Positions 8,919-17,661 of a stretch of 64,000 nt of DNA are shown one piece after another. Origin of the DNA: an uncultured Prevotellaceae bacterium (lineage in GTDB: Bacteria; Bacteroidota; Bacteroidia; Bacteroidales; Bacteroidaceae); the NCBI GenBank assembly GCA_947168395.1, contig CAMVLT010000010.1, positions 1 to 64,000 of the forward strand, written 5' to 3'. A program made the translations under genes and the position numbers. The notes below the pieces were generated by a model. It saw only the letters and a list, made by a program, of their open reading frames with translations, was not told the DNA's origin and ran no database searches. Position 1 is the first letter of the stretch. The number at the start of each line of letters is the position of its first letter.

Positions 8919-11249
8919 ATGCAAAAGAATCTGGTTATCGTAGAGTCACCTGCCAAGGCGAAGACTATTGAGAAGTTCCTGGGCAAGGACTTCAAGGTGA
9001 TGTCGAGCTACGGTCACATCCGTGACTTGAAGAAGAAGGAACTAAGTATAGACGAGAAGTCGTTGGAACCCGAATACGAAATTCCCGAGGAGAAGAAGAA
9101 ACTGGTCAGCGAACTGAAGAAGCTGTCGAAGCAGGCCGAGAAGGTGTGGTTAGCATCCGATGAAGACCGTGAGGGAGAAGCCATCTCGTGGCACCTGTGC
9201 GAGGTGCTGGGCTTGGACGAGGCGAACACCAACCGTATTGTGTTCCACGAAATCACGAAGTCGGCCATTTTGGAGGCTATTGAGCACCCACGCCACTTGG
9301 ACATGAACCTGGTGAACGCCCAGCAAGCCCGCCGCGTGCTCGACCGTCTGGTAGGCTTCAAGCTGTCGCCCGTGTTGTGGCGCAAGGTGAAGCCCGCTTT
9401 GTCGGCAGGCCGCGTGCAAAGCGTTGCCGTCCGTCTGATTGTGGAGCGTGAACGCGAGTTGCAGGCTTTCAAGAGCGAGCCCTACTACAGCGTCGGCGCC
9501 ATCTTTGCCCTGACCAACGCCGACGGTTCGCAGTCGGAAGTGAAGGCTACGCTGAACACCCGCCTGAAGACCCACGAGGAAGTGCTGCAACTGCTGGAAC
9601 AATGCAAGGAGGCCACCTTCACCGTGACAAGCGTACAGAAGAAGCCCACGAAGCGCTCCCCCGCCCCACCCTTCACCACCTCAACCCTACAGCAGGAAGC
9701 CGCCCGCAAGTTAGGCTTTACTGTCAGCCAGACGATGATGGTGGCACAGCATCTCTACGAGAACGGACGAATCACCTATATGCGTACCGACTCCGTCAAC
9801 CTGTCGAAGCTCTGCTTGGGTGCCTCGAAAGAGGAGATTACGGAGCTCTACGGTGCCGAGTACTCCAATCCCCGCCAGTATCACACCAGCTCGAAGGGTG
9901 CCCAGGAGGCTCACGAAGCCATCCGCCCCACCTATATGGACAAGGCCACCATCGAGGGTACTGCCCAGGAGAAGAAGCTCTATGAGCTCATCTGGAAACG
10001 CACCATTGCCTCGCAGATGGCCGATGCCGAGATAGAAAGAACGACGGCAGAAATTGCCATTAACTATTCGCCATCGAACATTGGACAGTCACCATTGGCC
10101 ATCGACCATTCATTCGTTGCACAGGGTGAAGTGGTGAAATTCGACGGTTTCCTGAAAGTCTATCGTGAATCAAGCGACGACGAAGAGCAGCAAGACGAGT
10201 TCGGTCACGTGTTGCCGCCATTACAGTCGGGCCAGCAGCTGACCCGCCGCGAAATCTCGGCTACCGAGCGCTTCAGCTTAGGTCCCCAGCGTTATACCGA
10301 AGCCTCGCTTGTGCACAAGCTCGAGGAGTTAGGCATCGGCCGCCCGTCGACCTACGCCCCCACCATCTCGACCATCCAGCAGCGTGAATACGTTCAGAAA
10401 GGTGACAAGAAAGGCGAGGAGCGCCCCTATACCGTTGACATTCTGAAGGGCAAGCAGATAACCCAGAAAGTGCGCAAGGAGGTGGTAAACTCGGACAAGG
10501 GCAAACTGATGCCCACTGACATCGGCATTGTGGTCAACGACTACCTTATGAAGAACTTCCCCGGCATTATGGACTACAACTTCACCGCCAAGGTGGAGCA
10601 GGACTTCGACCGCATAGCCGAAGGCGACGAGGCCTGGACCAAGATGATGAAGACCTTCGACCGCAATTTCGAGCCCACCGTCGAGAAGGCCATGAACAGC
10701 CGCAACGAGCACAAGGCCGGTGAGCGAGAGCTGGGCACCGACCCCAAGAGCGGCAAGCCCGTATTTGTGAAAATAGGCCGCTTTGGTCCTGTGGTGCAGA
10801 TAGGCTCGGCCGTCGACTCGGAGAAGCCCCAGTTTGCCCAGTTGCCCAAGCACCTGAGCCTGGAAACGCTGACGCTCGACGAAGCCCTCGAACTGTTCAA
10901 GCTGCCTCGTGAGATAGGCAAGTACGAAGAACTGCCCGTCACCATCGGCGCAGGCCGCTTCGGCCCTTACGTGCTGCACGACGGCAAATACACCTCGCTG
11001 CCCAAGGGTGCCGACCCGATGGCCATTACCCTTGGCGAGGCCATCGAGCTGATTGAGGAAAAGCGCAAGCAGGAGACCCAGAAACACATCAAGATATTCC
11101 TTGAAGACGACAAGCTCGAAATCCTGAACGGTCGCTACGGCCCCTACATGGTGTACGACGGCAAGAACTACCGTCTGCCGAAGAACCTGCACGAGAAGGC
11201 TGCCCAGCTGTCGTACGAGGAATGCATGAAAATCATCAATAAGAATTAA
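8919..11249 (+). CDS. topA: DNA topoisomerase I
   Basis: A 776-residue type IA topoisomerase that relaxes negative supercoils by transient single-strand cleavage. The TOPRIM domain opens the protein (LVIVESPAKAKTIEKFLG) with the acidic ASDEDREGEAI metal site near residues 79-89. The active-site tyrosine is in GRITYMRTDS (Tyr 287), and the LSAGRVQSVA motif sits near 161-170. The C-terminus has no Cys4 zinc fingers; it carries repeated basic modules of the GRFGPYV.DGKY type, the usual arrangement in Bacteroidetes. It starts an operon with aroK (3-base gap) and speA. Length and motifs are normal for the family. Confidence 0.97.
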   Translation: MQKNLVIVESPAKAKTIEKFLGKDFKVMSSYGHIRDLKKKELSIDEKSLEPEYEIPEEKKKLVSELKKLSKQAEKVWLASDEDREGEAISWHLCEVLGLDEANTNRIVFHEITKSAILEAIEHPRHLDMNLVNAQQARRVLDRLVGFKLSPVLWRKVKPALSAGRVQSVAVRLIVERERELQAFKSEPYYSVGAIFALTNADGSQSEVKATLNTRLKTHEEVLQLLEQCKEATFTVTSVQKKPTKRSPAPPFTTSTLQQEAARKLGFTVSQTMMVAQHLYENGRITYMRTDSVNLSKLCLGASKEEITELYGAEYSNPRQYHTSSKGAQEAHEAIRPTYMDKATIEGTAQEKKLYELIWKRTIASQMADAEIERTTAEIAINYSPSNIGQSPLAIDHSFVAQGEVVKFDGFLKVYRESSDDEEQQDEFGHVLPPLQSGQQLTRREISATERFSLGPQRYTEASLVHKLEELGIGRPSTYAPTISTIQQREYVQKGDKKGEERPYTVDILKGKQITQKVRKEVVNSDKGKLMPTDIGIVVNDYLMKNFPGIMDYNFTAKVEQDFDRIAEGDEAWTKMMKTFDRNFEPTVEKAMNSRNEHKAGERELGTDPKSGKPVFVKIGRFGPVVQIGSAVDSEKPQFAQLPKHLSLETLTLDEALELFKLPREIGKYEELPVTIGAGRFGPYVLHDGKYTSLPKGADPMAITLGEAIELIEEKRKQETQKHIKIFLEDDKLEILNGRYGPYMVYDGKNYRLPKNLHEKAAQLSYEECMKIINKN

Positions 11250-11252
11250 GCA

Positions 11253-11789
11253 TTGAAGAGGATTGTTCTGATAGGCTATATGGGGTCGGGCAAGACCACC
11301 GTTGGCAGGGCATTAGCCAAGGAAATAGGGATGCCGTTCTACGACCTGGACTGGTACATCGAAAGCCGCATGCGCAAGAAGATAAGCCAGATCTTTGCCG
11401 AACGGGGTGAAGAGGGCTTCCGCAAGATAGAGTGCAACATGCTGCACGAGGTGGCCGAGTTTGAGGACGTGGTCATCAGCTGTGGCGGCGGCACGCCCTG
11501 CTTCTTCGACAACATAGACTACCTGAACCAGCAGGCCCTGGTAGTCTATCTGCGCTGTGAGCCCGAAGTGCTGCACAAGCACCTGCTCATGGGCAAGGGA
11601 GACCGTCCGCTGCTGAAAGGCAAGACCCCCGACGAGCTGATAACATTCATTCGCCAGCAGTTAGAGTCGCGCGAACCTTATTATAATAAGGCGCGCTACA
11701 CTTTGGACGTCAGCCTGATGGACAATACCGAGAAAATAAAGATAACTATCGAAAAACTGAGGGAACTACTAAACCTGGAAGCATTATGA
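11253..11789 (+). CDS. aroK: Shikimate kinase (TTG start)
   Basis: A 178-residue kinase that phosphorylates shikimate at the 3-hydroxyl, the fifth step of chorismate synthesis, in the cytoplasm. The P-loop GYMGSGKTT lies at residues 8-16, the substrate and magnesium motif DLDWYIE at 31-37, the shikimate-binding CGGGTP near 77 and the lid GDRPLL near 116. The only start that keeps the P-loop beta-strand is TTG at 11253, three bases after the topA stop; the first ATG in frame would cut into the P-loop. It overlaps speA by four bases (ATGA), so topA-aroK-speA is almost certainly one transcript and aroK probably depends on translational coupling. Confidence 0.93.
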   Translation: MKRIVLIGYMGSGKTTVGRALAKEIGMPFYDLDWYIESRMRKKISQIFAERGEEGFRKIECNMLHEVAEFEDVVISCGGGTPCFFDNIDYLNQQALVVYLRCEPEVLHKHLLMGKGDRPLLKGKTPDELITFIRQQLESREPYYNKARYTLDVSLMDNTEKIKITIEKLRELLNLEAL

Positions 11790-13678
11790 AGAAATGGACC
11801 ATTGAAGACGCCCGCGAACTTTACAACATTGGCGGTTGGGGCACCTCCTATTTCGGCATCAACGACGAGGGCAACGTCTACGTCACGCCGTGTAAAGACT
11901 CTGTGCAGATAGACCTGCGCGAAGTGATGGACGAACTGGCACTACGTGACGTCACGGCACCCGTGCTGCTCAGGTTTCCCGATATTCTGGACAACCGCAT
12001 CGAAAAGACTTGGAGCTGTTTCAAGAAAGCGGCCAAGGAGTATGATTACAAAGGCGAGAACTACGTGATTTACCCCATCAAGGTGAACCAGATGCAACCC
12101 GTAGTAGAGGAGATTATCTCGCACGGCCGTAAGTTCAACCTCGGACTGGAGGCCGGCTCGAAGCCCGAGCTTCATGCCGTCATCGCCATGCAATGCCAGA
12201 GCGACTCGGTCATCGTCTGCAACGGCTACAAAGACCAGTCGTACATTGAACTGGCCCTGCTGGCGCAGAAGATGGGGAAGCGCATCTTCATCGTTGTGGA
12301 GAAGCTGAACGAGCTGGACATCATTGCCAAGATTGCCAAGAAGTTAGACGTGCGTCCCAACATCGGCATCCGCATCAAGTTAGCCAGCAGCGGCAGCGGC
12401 AAATGGGAGGAGAGCGGCGGCGACGCCTCGAAGTTCGGACTGACGAGTGCCGAGCTGTTAGAGGCACTTGACATGCTCGACAAGAAGGACATGCGCGACT
12501 GCCTGAAGCTCATTCACTTCCACATCGGCAGCCAGATTACGAAGATACGCCGCATCCAGACGGCCCTGCGTGAGGCTTCGCAGTTCTACATCCAACTGCA
12601 CAAGATGGGCTACGGCGTGGAGTTCGTCGACTGTGGCGGCGGATTGGGTGTCGACTACGACGGTACCCGTTCACCATCGAGTGAAAGCTCGGTCAACTAC
12701 TCCATCCAGGAGTATGTCAACGACTGCATCTACACCTTCGTCGAGGCAGCCAACAAGAACAGTCTCCCCCACCCCAACATTATCACCGAGAGCGGCCGCT
12801 CGTTAGCCGCCCACCACTCGGTGCTGGTCATCAACGTACTGGAGACTGCCTCGCTGCCCGAGATGCCCGAGGAGTTCGAACCGGAAGAGAACTCCCACCA
12901 ACTGGTGAAAGACCTGTACGAGATATGGGACAACCTGTCTCCGCGTAACGTACTGGAAGACTGGCACGACGCCGAGCAGATACGTGAAGAGGTGCTCGAC
13001 CTCTTTTCCCACGGCATTGTGGACCTGAAGACGAGGGCCGAGATTGAGGCCATGTACTGGAGCGTCTGCCACGAGATACACGCCTTGGCCAAGACGCTGA
13101 AGCATGTGCCCGAGGAGCTGATGAGCATCGATAAACTGTTGGCCGACAAGTACTTCTGCAACTTCTCGCTGTTCCAGAGCCTGAGCGACTCGTGGGCCAT
13201 CGACCAAGTATTCCCCATTATGCCCATCCAGCGACTGAACGAACGCCCGACCCGCAATGCCACCATTCAGGACATCACCTGCGACTCGGACGGCAAGATA
13301 GCCAACTTTGTGACCAACCGCCACAACTCGCACTCGCTGCCAGTACACACCCTGAAACGGAACGAGGCCTACTACCTCGGCGTGTTCCTTGTAGGAGCCT
13401 ATCAGGAAATACTCGGCGACATGCACAACCTGTTCGGCGACACCACGGCAGTTCATATTTCCGTAAAGGACGGCAAGTACCACATCGACCAGATTATTGA
13501 CGGTGAGACGGTGGAAGAAGTGCTGGAGTACGTGCAGTACAACCCGAAGAAGCTGGTGCGCCAGTTGGAAATCTGGGTGACCAAGAGCGTGAAGGAAGGC
13601 AAAATCTCGCTGGAAGAAGGCAAGGAGTTTCTGTCGACCTACCGCTCGGGACTGTACGGATATACCTATTTGGAGTAA
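11786..13678 (+). CDS. speA: Biosynthetic arginine decarboxylase
   Basis: A 630-residue PLP enzyme of fold III that decarboxylates arginine to agmatine for polyamine synthesis. The PLP lysine is in YPIKVNQ (Lys 99). Other family marks are GLEAGSKPEL, the HFHIGSQ loop near 243, the phosphate-binding glycine run DCGGGLGVDYDG near 288 and TESGRSLAAHH near 333. The length matches biosynthetic SpeA proteins. It overlaps aroK by four bases. No agmatine-processing gene is next door; the following gene is a DUF2264 protein after a 26-base gap. Confidence 0.95.
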   Translation: MKKWTIEDARELYNIGGWGTSYFGINDEGNVYVTPCKDSVQIDLREVMDELALRDVTAPVLLRFPDILDNRIEKTWSCFKKAAKEYDYKGENYVIYPIKVNQMQPVVEEIISHGRKFNLGLEAGSKPELHAVIAMQCQSDSVIVCNGYKDQSYIELALLAQKMGKRIFIVVEKLNELDIIAKIAKKLDVRPNIGIRIKLASSGSGKWEESGGDASKFGLTSAELLEALDMLDKKDMRDCLKLIHFHIGSQITKIRRIQTALREASQFYIQLHKMGYGVEFVDCGGGLGVDYDGTRSPSSESSVNYSIQEYVNDCIYTFVEAANKNSLPHPNIITESGRSLAAHHSVLVINVLETASLPEMPEEFEPEENSHQLVKDLYEIWDNLSPRNVLEDWHDAEQIREEVLDLFSHGIVDLKTRAEIEAMYWSVCHEIHALAKTLKHVPEELMSIDKLLADKYFCNFSLFQSLSDSWAIDQVFPIMPIQRLNERPTRNATIQDITCDSDGKIANFVTNRHNSHSLPVHTLKRNEAYYLGVFLVGAYQEILGDMHNLFGDTTAVHISVKDGKYHIDQIIDGETVEEVLEYVQYNPKKLVRQLEIWVTKSVKEGKISLEEGKEFLSTYRSGLYGYTYLE

Positions 13679-13704
13679 TATTTATAAATAATGTATATAA
13701 GCCT

Positions 13705-14976
13705 ATGAAACGGATGATACTTTTGATGGCAGCACTTGCTGTGCTGCTGGTGCCGGCGGAAGCGGCAAAGAAAGCAAAGAAGGCGGTACAGACTGACCGC
13801 GAGTACTGGACGGAACAGGCCTACAAGATGGCACAGCCAGTTCTGGAAAACATGGCCAAGGGTGAACTGCAGAAGAACATGAAGACGGAGTTCAGCCCTT
13901 CGTTCGACAACCGCAACCGAAAGGTGGTGTACATGGAGACCTTCGGGCGCCTGATGGCGGGCATTGCTCCGTGGCTGGCATTGCCCGACGACGAGACGGC
14001 TGAGGGACAGCAAAGAAAGCAGCTGCGCGAGTGGGCATTAGCCTCGTACAAGAACAGTGTGGACCCCCAGTCGCCCGACTATCTGGTTTGGGGAGCATCG
14101 GGACAGAACCTTGTTGACGCTGCCTACATTGCCGAATCATTCATCCGTGCCTACGACCAGCTGTGGGTACCGTTGGACCAGACGACGAAAGACCGCTACA
14201 TCACGGAGTTCAAGAAACTAAGAAGCATCGAACCACCTTACACCAACTGGTTCCTCTTCTCAAGTATCATTGAGAGTTTCATCGCCAAGGCCGTAGGACT
14301 GAGGGAGTACGATGACTTCCGTGTGATGATGACCATCCGCAAGGTGGAGGAATGGTATATTGGCGACGGCTGGTATGCTGACGGTCCCGTCTTCGCCTTC
14401 GACTATTATTCGAGCTACGTGTTCCACGCCATGTACCTGGAGACGCTGCAGAACATGCTGGATGCCAAGGCCAACACCCGTTTGGAGTATCAGAAATACT
14501 ACGACCGCGCCCTGAAGCGGGCACAGAAGTTCTCCATTATCCTGGAGCGCTTCATCTCACCCGAAGGAACGTTCCCCGTCATCGGCCGCTCCACCCCCTA
14601 CCGTCTGGCCGCCATGCAGCCGCTGGCCTTGATGGCATGGTACCAGAAGCTGCCGAAAGACCTGACGAACGGACAGGTACGTGCCGCCCTCACCGCCGTC
14701 ATGCACCGTATGTTCGACTACCAGCAGAACTATAATGACGCAGGCTACCTGACCATCGGCTTCTGTGGACACCAGCCCGAAACAGCCGACTGGTACACCA
14801 ACAACGGTTCACTCTACATGACCAGCCTCGCCTTCATGCCCCTCGGTCTGCCCGCCGACCACGCGTTCTGGACAACGCCGTCGGAGCCGTGGACGCAGGT
14901 TAAGGCATGGGGTGGCCAGCCCTTCCCGAAAGACCATCGCTGGGCTGACGACATCCAGACAAGAGACAGGTGGTGA
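13705..14976 (+). CDS. DUF2264 family secreted protein
   Basis: A 423-residue protein with an N-terminal signal peptide (MKRMILLMAALAVLLVPAEA) and the alpha-helical DUF2264 body: YMETFGRLMAGIAPWLAL near residue 72, AYIAESFIRAYDQLW near 135, NWFLFSSIIESFIAKAVG near 178, WYADGPVFAFDYYSSYVFH near 228, SFC-type GFCGHQPETADWYTNNGSLYM near the end. The (alpha/alpha) toroid and polysaccharide-associated relatives suggest a glycan-active enzyme, but no substrate has been fixed for this branch as far as I know. It follows speA by 26 bases and may be read from the same transcript, although the functions look unrelated. It converges with wbqC, whose stop is 5 bases away. Confidence 0.85.
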   Translation: MKRMILLMAALAVLLVPAEAAKKAKKAVQTDREYWTEQAYKMAQPVLENMAKGELQKNMKTEFSPSFDNRNRKVVYMETFGRLMAGIAPWLALPDDETAEGQQRKQLREWALASYKNSVDPQSPDYLVWGASGQNLVDAAYIAESFIRAYDQLWVPLDQTTKDRYITEFKKLRSIEPPYTNWFLFSSIIESFIAKAVGLREYDDFRVMMTIRKVEEWYIGDGWYADGPVFAFDYYSSYVFHAMYLETLQNMLDAKANTRLEYQKYYDRALKRAQKFSIILERFISPEGTFPVIGRSTPYRLAAMQPLALMAWYQKLPKDLTNGQVRAALTAVMHRMFDYQQNYNDAGYLTIGFCGHQPETADWYTNNGSLYMTSLAFMPLGLPADHAFWTTPSEPWTQVKAWGGQPFPKDHRWADDIQTRDRW

Positions 14977-14980
14977 GGAC

Positions 14981-15607
14981 CTACAGGTAAAAGACCGACT
15001 CTGGCCCCATATTGAACAGCAGGTCTACGATGCTGAGGTTTGGCAGAAAGCCGTGCTTCGCTTCGTAGACCTGATAGTATCTGCGCGGTTGAAAGTCGGG
15101 GTCGGGTGCCGGGTGCTTGGGATTGATGGCTTCACGGTAATCGGAGGCATAGTCGCTGACATACTTCTCGGTAAAGCGCACAACGGGGCTAATGTCGAGC
15201 AGCTCGCACAGCTTTTCGCGGATGGCCTCGTTGAAGTCGAACAGGAACGTCCAGCGCTTCTCAAAGAATGGGTGCAAATCGTCTTCGTAATACTCAAAGA
15301 ACGGTGACTCGCCGTATGCCGACTGTAGCGCATTCCAATGCAGGTGACGCCAGTTGCCGTGGTCGCTGATACGGATGTCCTTGATACGTTGAACGTTGAA
15401 CGTTGAACGTTGAACGTTGCTCGTGGGATGTTCAATGGGAATGGAGAGGGTCTGAGTGCCCTGAGTGGTGGCAATAATGCAGCGGCTGCGGTAGGTCTGC
15501 TTGACGAAGTGCTCGTGCTGTTCTATCCATGCCTCATCGGCACGATAAAGCTTCTGGTACCATTGTATTGGTCCGAAATAAGTCGTGGAGAGCAGCACAG
15601 CATTCAT
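14981..15607 (-). CDS. WbqC-like protein with an inserted micro-repeat
   Basis: A 208-residue WbqC-family protein (opening LLSTTYFGPIQWYQKLYRAD, then the ISDHGNWRHLHWNAL core and a C-terminal FQPRRYYQVYEAKHGFLPNLS). Family members are often encoded with surface-glycan genes; the biochemical reaction is not established. Residues of about 59-72 read SNVQRSTFNVQR, encoded by tandem copies of cgttgaa (15387-15420). This replaces what is normally a short variable loop before KDIRISDHGNW and looks like an in-frame repeat insertion. Its ATG overlaps the stop of the upstream signal-peptidase paralogue (ATGA), so it is the last gene of dapB-lepB-lepB paralogue-wbqC. Confidence 0.88.
   Translation of the reverse strand: MNAVLLSTTYFGPIQWYQKLYRADEAWIEQHEHFVKQTYRSRCIIATTQGTQTLSIPIEHPTSNVQRSTFNVQRIKDIRISDHGNWRHLHWNALQSAYGESPFFEYYEDDLHPFFEKRWTFLFDFNEAIREKLCELLDISPVVRFTEKYVSDYASDYREAINPKHPAPDPDFQPRRYYQVYEAKHGFLPNLSIVDLLFNMGPESVFYL
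15387..15420. repeat. Class A micro-repeat (ttgaacgttgaac) inside wbqC
   Basis: Five tandem copies of cgttgaa, encoding NVQRSTFNVQ on the minus strand. The same repeat type lies at 22248-22271 and 44011-44042. Confidence 0.75.
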
Positions 15608-16101
15608 AGCGGCATCAGGAATCGGCTGGATTCATAACCATCCCAGAAAGGACGGGCAGGATTATGGCTGAAGACATTAAGCACCACACGTCCGATAATC
15701 TGCTCCTCGCGGATAAGTCCTACATGGTCCAGGTGGTAATAGTCGTGGCGGGCACAGCTCACCTTGCCAGGCACAACGACCATACGCTCCTGCCACAGAA
15801 TAGTGTCGCCAGGCAGGGCCGTACAACACCCTATCATGACATTACCCACGGAGTCGTCGACGGCTATCCAGTCGCCCTTCTTCACAGTCTGGCGACACAG
15901 CCGTCCGTAAGAGAACAGCCCCCCACCTCCCGTCCGCAACCCATACGACCATCGGTTCACCATCACCCTGTCACCAGCCTGGAACTTAGGCTCCAACGTG
16001 GAACCCGGCACGGTGTAGATGGTAAAGACCAGCGCTCTGAACATCAGCATAATGATAAAAGCCACGCCAAGCGCTATGATGAACTTCAGCGTACTGCGCA
16101 C
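15604..16101 (-). CDS. Signal peptidase I paralogue lacking both catalytic residues
   Basis: A 165-residue S26-like protein with one N-terminal helix (residues 7-30). It aligns without gaps to the neighbouring LepB over the catalytic box: LepB has VIPSSSLEKSLLTGD, this protein TVPGSTLEPKFQAGD, so Thr 35 takes the place of the nucleophile serine. In the second box LepB has YVKRCVGLPG and this protein MIGCCTALPG, so Gly 91 replaces the catalytic lysine. The fold-supporting GD and LPGD motifs remain. It should therefore be unable to cleave by the Ser/Lys mechanism. The open frame is intact and translationally coupled to wbqC (ATGA overlap), which argues for retained non-catalytic function, perhaps a chaperone or partner of LepB. 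A different catalytic chemistry cannot be excluded. Confidence 0.8.
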   Translation of the reverse strand: MRSTLKFIIALGVAFIIMLMFRALVFTIYTVPGSTLEPKFQAGDRVMVNRWSYGLRTGGGGLFSYGRLCRQTVKKGDWIAVDDSVGNVMIGCCTALPGDTILWQERMVVVPGKVSCARHDYYHLDHVGLIREEQIIGRVVLNVFSHNPARPFWDGYESSRFLMPL

Positions 16102-16111
16102 TGTTCAGTAT

Positions 16112-16130
16112 GTTGCGATGTTATCGCAAC
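16112..16130. repeat. Class D palindrome between the two lepB genes
   Basis: GTTGCGAT-gtt-ATCGCAAC, a perfect 8-bp stem. A very similar stem occurs inside the GH43 gene at 18567-18585. Confidence 0.6.
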
Positions 16131-16142
16131 AATCATTAGGTT

Positions 16143-17573
16143 TCACTTGATGCTATCCACAAAACGGAAGAGGCGGTGCCAGCGGATGCCCTTCAGACCA
16201 TGACGGTCGGGGTCGCTGCTCCACCAAATGAAGATGGGCTTGCCGACAATATGGTCCTCGGGCACAAAGCCCCAGTAGCGCGAGTCGGCGGAGTTGTGGC
16301 GGTTGTCGCCCTGCATCCAGTAGTAATCCATCTTAAAGGTGTACTCGTTGGTCTCCTTGCCATTGATGAAAATCTTACCGTCGCGTACCTCTAACTCATT
16401 GCCCTCGTAAGCCCGGATGGGGCGTTCATAGACGGGCAGATTGTCGAGCGTCAGTTTCAGCGTCTCGCCCTTCTTGGGAATCCAGATGGGGCCGTAGTTG
16501 TCGCGTGTCCAGTGCTTATTGCCGTTCAGCGGATAGATGTCCCACTCGTCGGCTTCCGTATTCAGCGTAATGTTCTCTACCAGGTCCTTCCGGGCACCGA
16601 GCACATCGACGGCATGCTGCGTCATTGGCATGTAACCCAACTGATTCAGACTCATCAGGTCCTCCATCGAGATTGACAATTCCTGCATCAAGTCATCAGG
16701 AATTCCCTGCTTGAGTTTCATGCGATAGGTATACTGCACATTCTCGGGTTCCTTGTTCGGCTTACCGTCCAGATAAACGATGCGGTTCTTGATTTCCAAA
16801 GTCTGTCCAGGCAGACCAACACAACGCTTGACATAGTTCTCACGACGGTCAGCGGGACGGGTTATGATTTCACCAAACTCTGCCGGGTTGTCGACAATAT
16901 ACTGTCGACCAGCCTGATAGATGGTCTGGTAGAACTTGCGGCGAGTCTCGTTGTCAAGCGAATCGGGATTGGGGCGTTGAGGATAGATACGATAGCCCAA
17001 ATCGTAACAGGTACGGTAGAAGTCCATAGCCTGATACTGGGGTGACGAGCAGAGGGTATCACCCGAAGGATAGTTGAAGACGACAATGTCGTTCAGTTCA
17101 ACCTTCCCAATGCCTTTCACGCGGCGGTAGTCCCAATGGGGCCATTCGATGTACGATTTGCACTCCACAACAGGCAACGTATGCTGCGTCAGCGGCATGG
17201 TCAGCGGTGTCTCAGGGATGCGCGGGCCATAGCTCACCTTACTGACAAAAAGGTAGTCGCCCGTCAGCAGCGACTTCTCCAAACTGCTCGATGGAATCAC
17301 GTAATTCTGGAAGAAGAACAGGTTGATGAAGTAGACGGCCACCAGTGCGAACACTAAGGCATCGACCCACGACATGACCCACTTGACGGGGCCTTCCTCT
17401 TCCTTCCACCACTGCCACTTTATTTTCTTGGAGATATAGACATCGTAGATGAATGGTACGACCAACAGGCCCCACCACGACTTCACCCAGTAGAGGAAGA
17501 GCAGGTAGAGCACCAGCACGACGATAAACTTCAGCCACTGCTTCTTGGGATTCAGCTTCTCTTTCTTTTTCAT
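16143..17573 (-). CDS. lepB: Signal peptidase I, long Bacteroidetes form
   Basis: This 476-residue inner-membrane protease removes signal peptides from exported proteins. Three N-terminal hydrophobic helices lead into the catalytic box VIPSSSLEKSL (nucleophile Ser 97) and the second box NYVKRCVGLPG (general base Lys 249), followed by GDNRHNSADSRYWGFVP, the conserved C-terminal family block. It is longer than the E. coli enzyme because of a large insertion between the boxes, as usual in Bacteroidetes. I chose the ATG at 17573 (MKKKEKLNPKK) over one 12 codons upstream, because it gives a typical basic cytoplasmic start. It follows dapB by 88 bases and precedes a degenerate paralogue. Confidence 0.93.
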   Translation of the reverse strand: MKKKEKLNPKKQWLKFIVVLVLYLLFLYWVKSWWGLLVVPFIYDVYISKKIKWQWWKEEEGPVKWVMSWVDALVFALVAVYFINLFFFQNYVIPSSSLEKSLLTGDYLFVSKVSYGPRIPETPLTMPLTQHTLPVVECKSYIEWPHWDYRRVKGIGKVELNDIVVFNYPSGDTLCSSPQYQAMDFYRTCYDLGYRIYPQRPNPDSLDNETRRKFYQTIYQAGRQYIVDNPAEFGEIITRPADRRENYVKRCVGLPGQTLEIKNRIVYLDGKPNKEPENVQYTYRMKLKQGIPDDLMQELSISMEDLMSLNQLGYMPMTQHAVDVLGARKDLVENITLNTEADEWDIYPLNGNKHWTRDNYGPIWIPKKGETLKLTLDNLPVYERPIRAYEGNELEVRDGKIFINGKETNEYTFKMDYYWMQGDNRHNSADSRYWGFVPEDHIVGKPIFIWWSSDPDRHGLKGIRWHRLFRFVDSIK

Positions 17574-17661
17574 TGCTTTTTGAGGTTTCACATGAGTTTG
17601 ACGCAACACATCACAGAATAGTTGCGGATAGGGGTCAATTTAAACTCCTTTATGTATACTG

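Noticed and set aside
15604..16101. Annotation as a second active signal peptidase
   Set aside because: Both Ser and Lys of the catalytic dyad are replaced in a gapless alignment to the neighbouring LepB.
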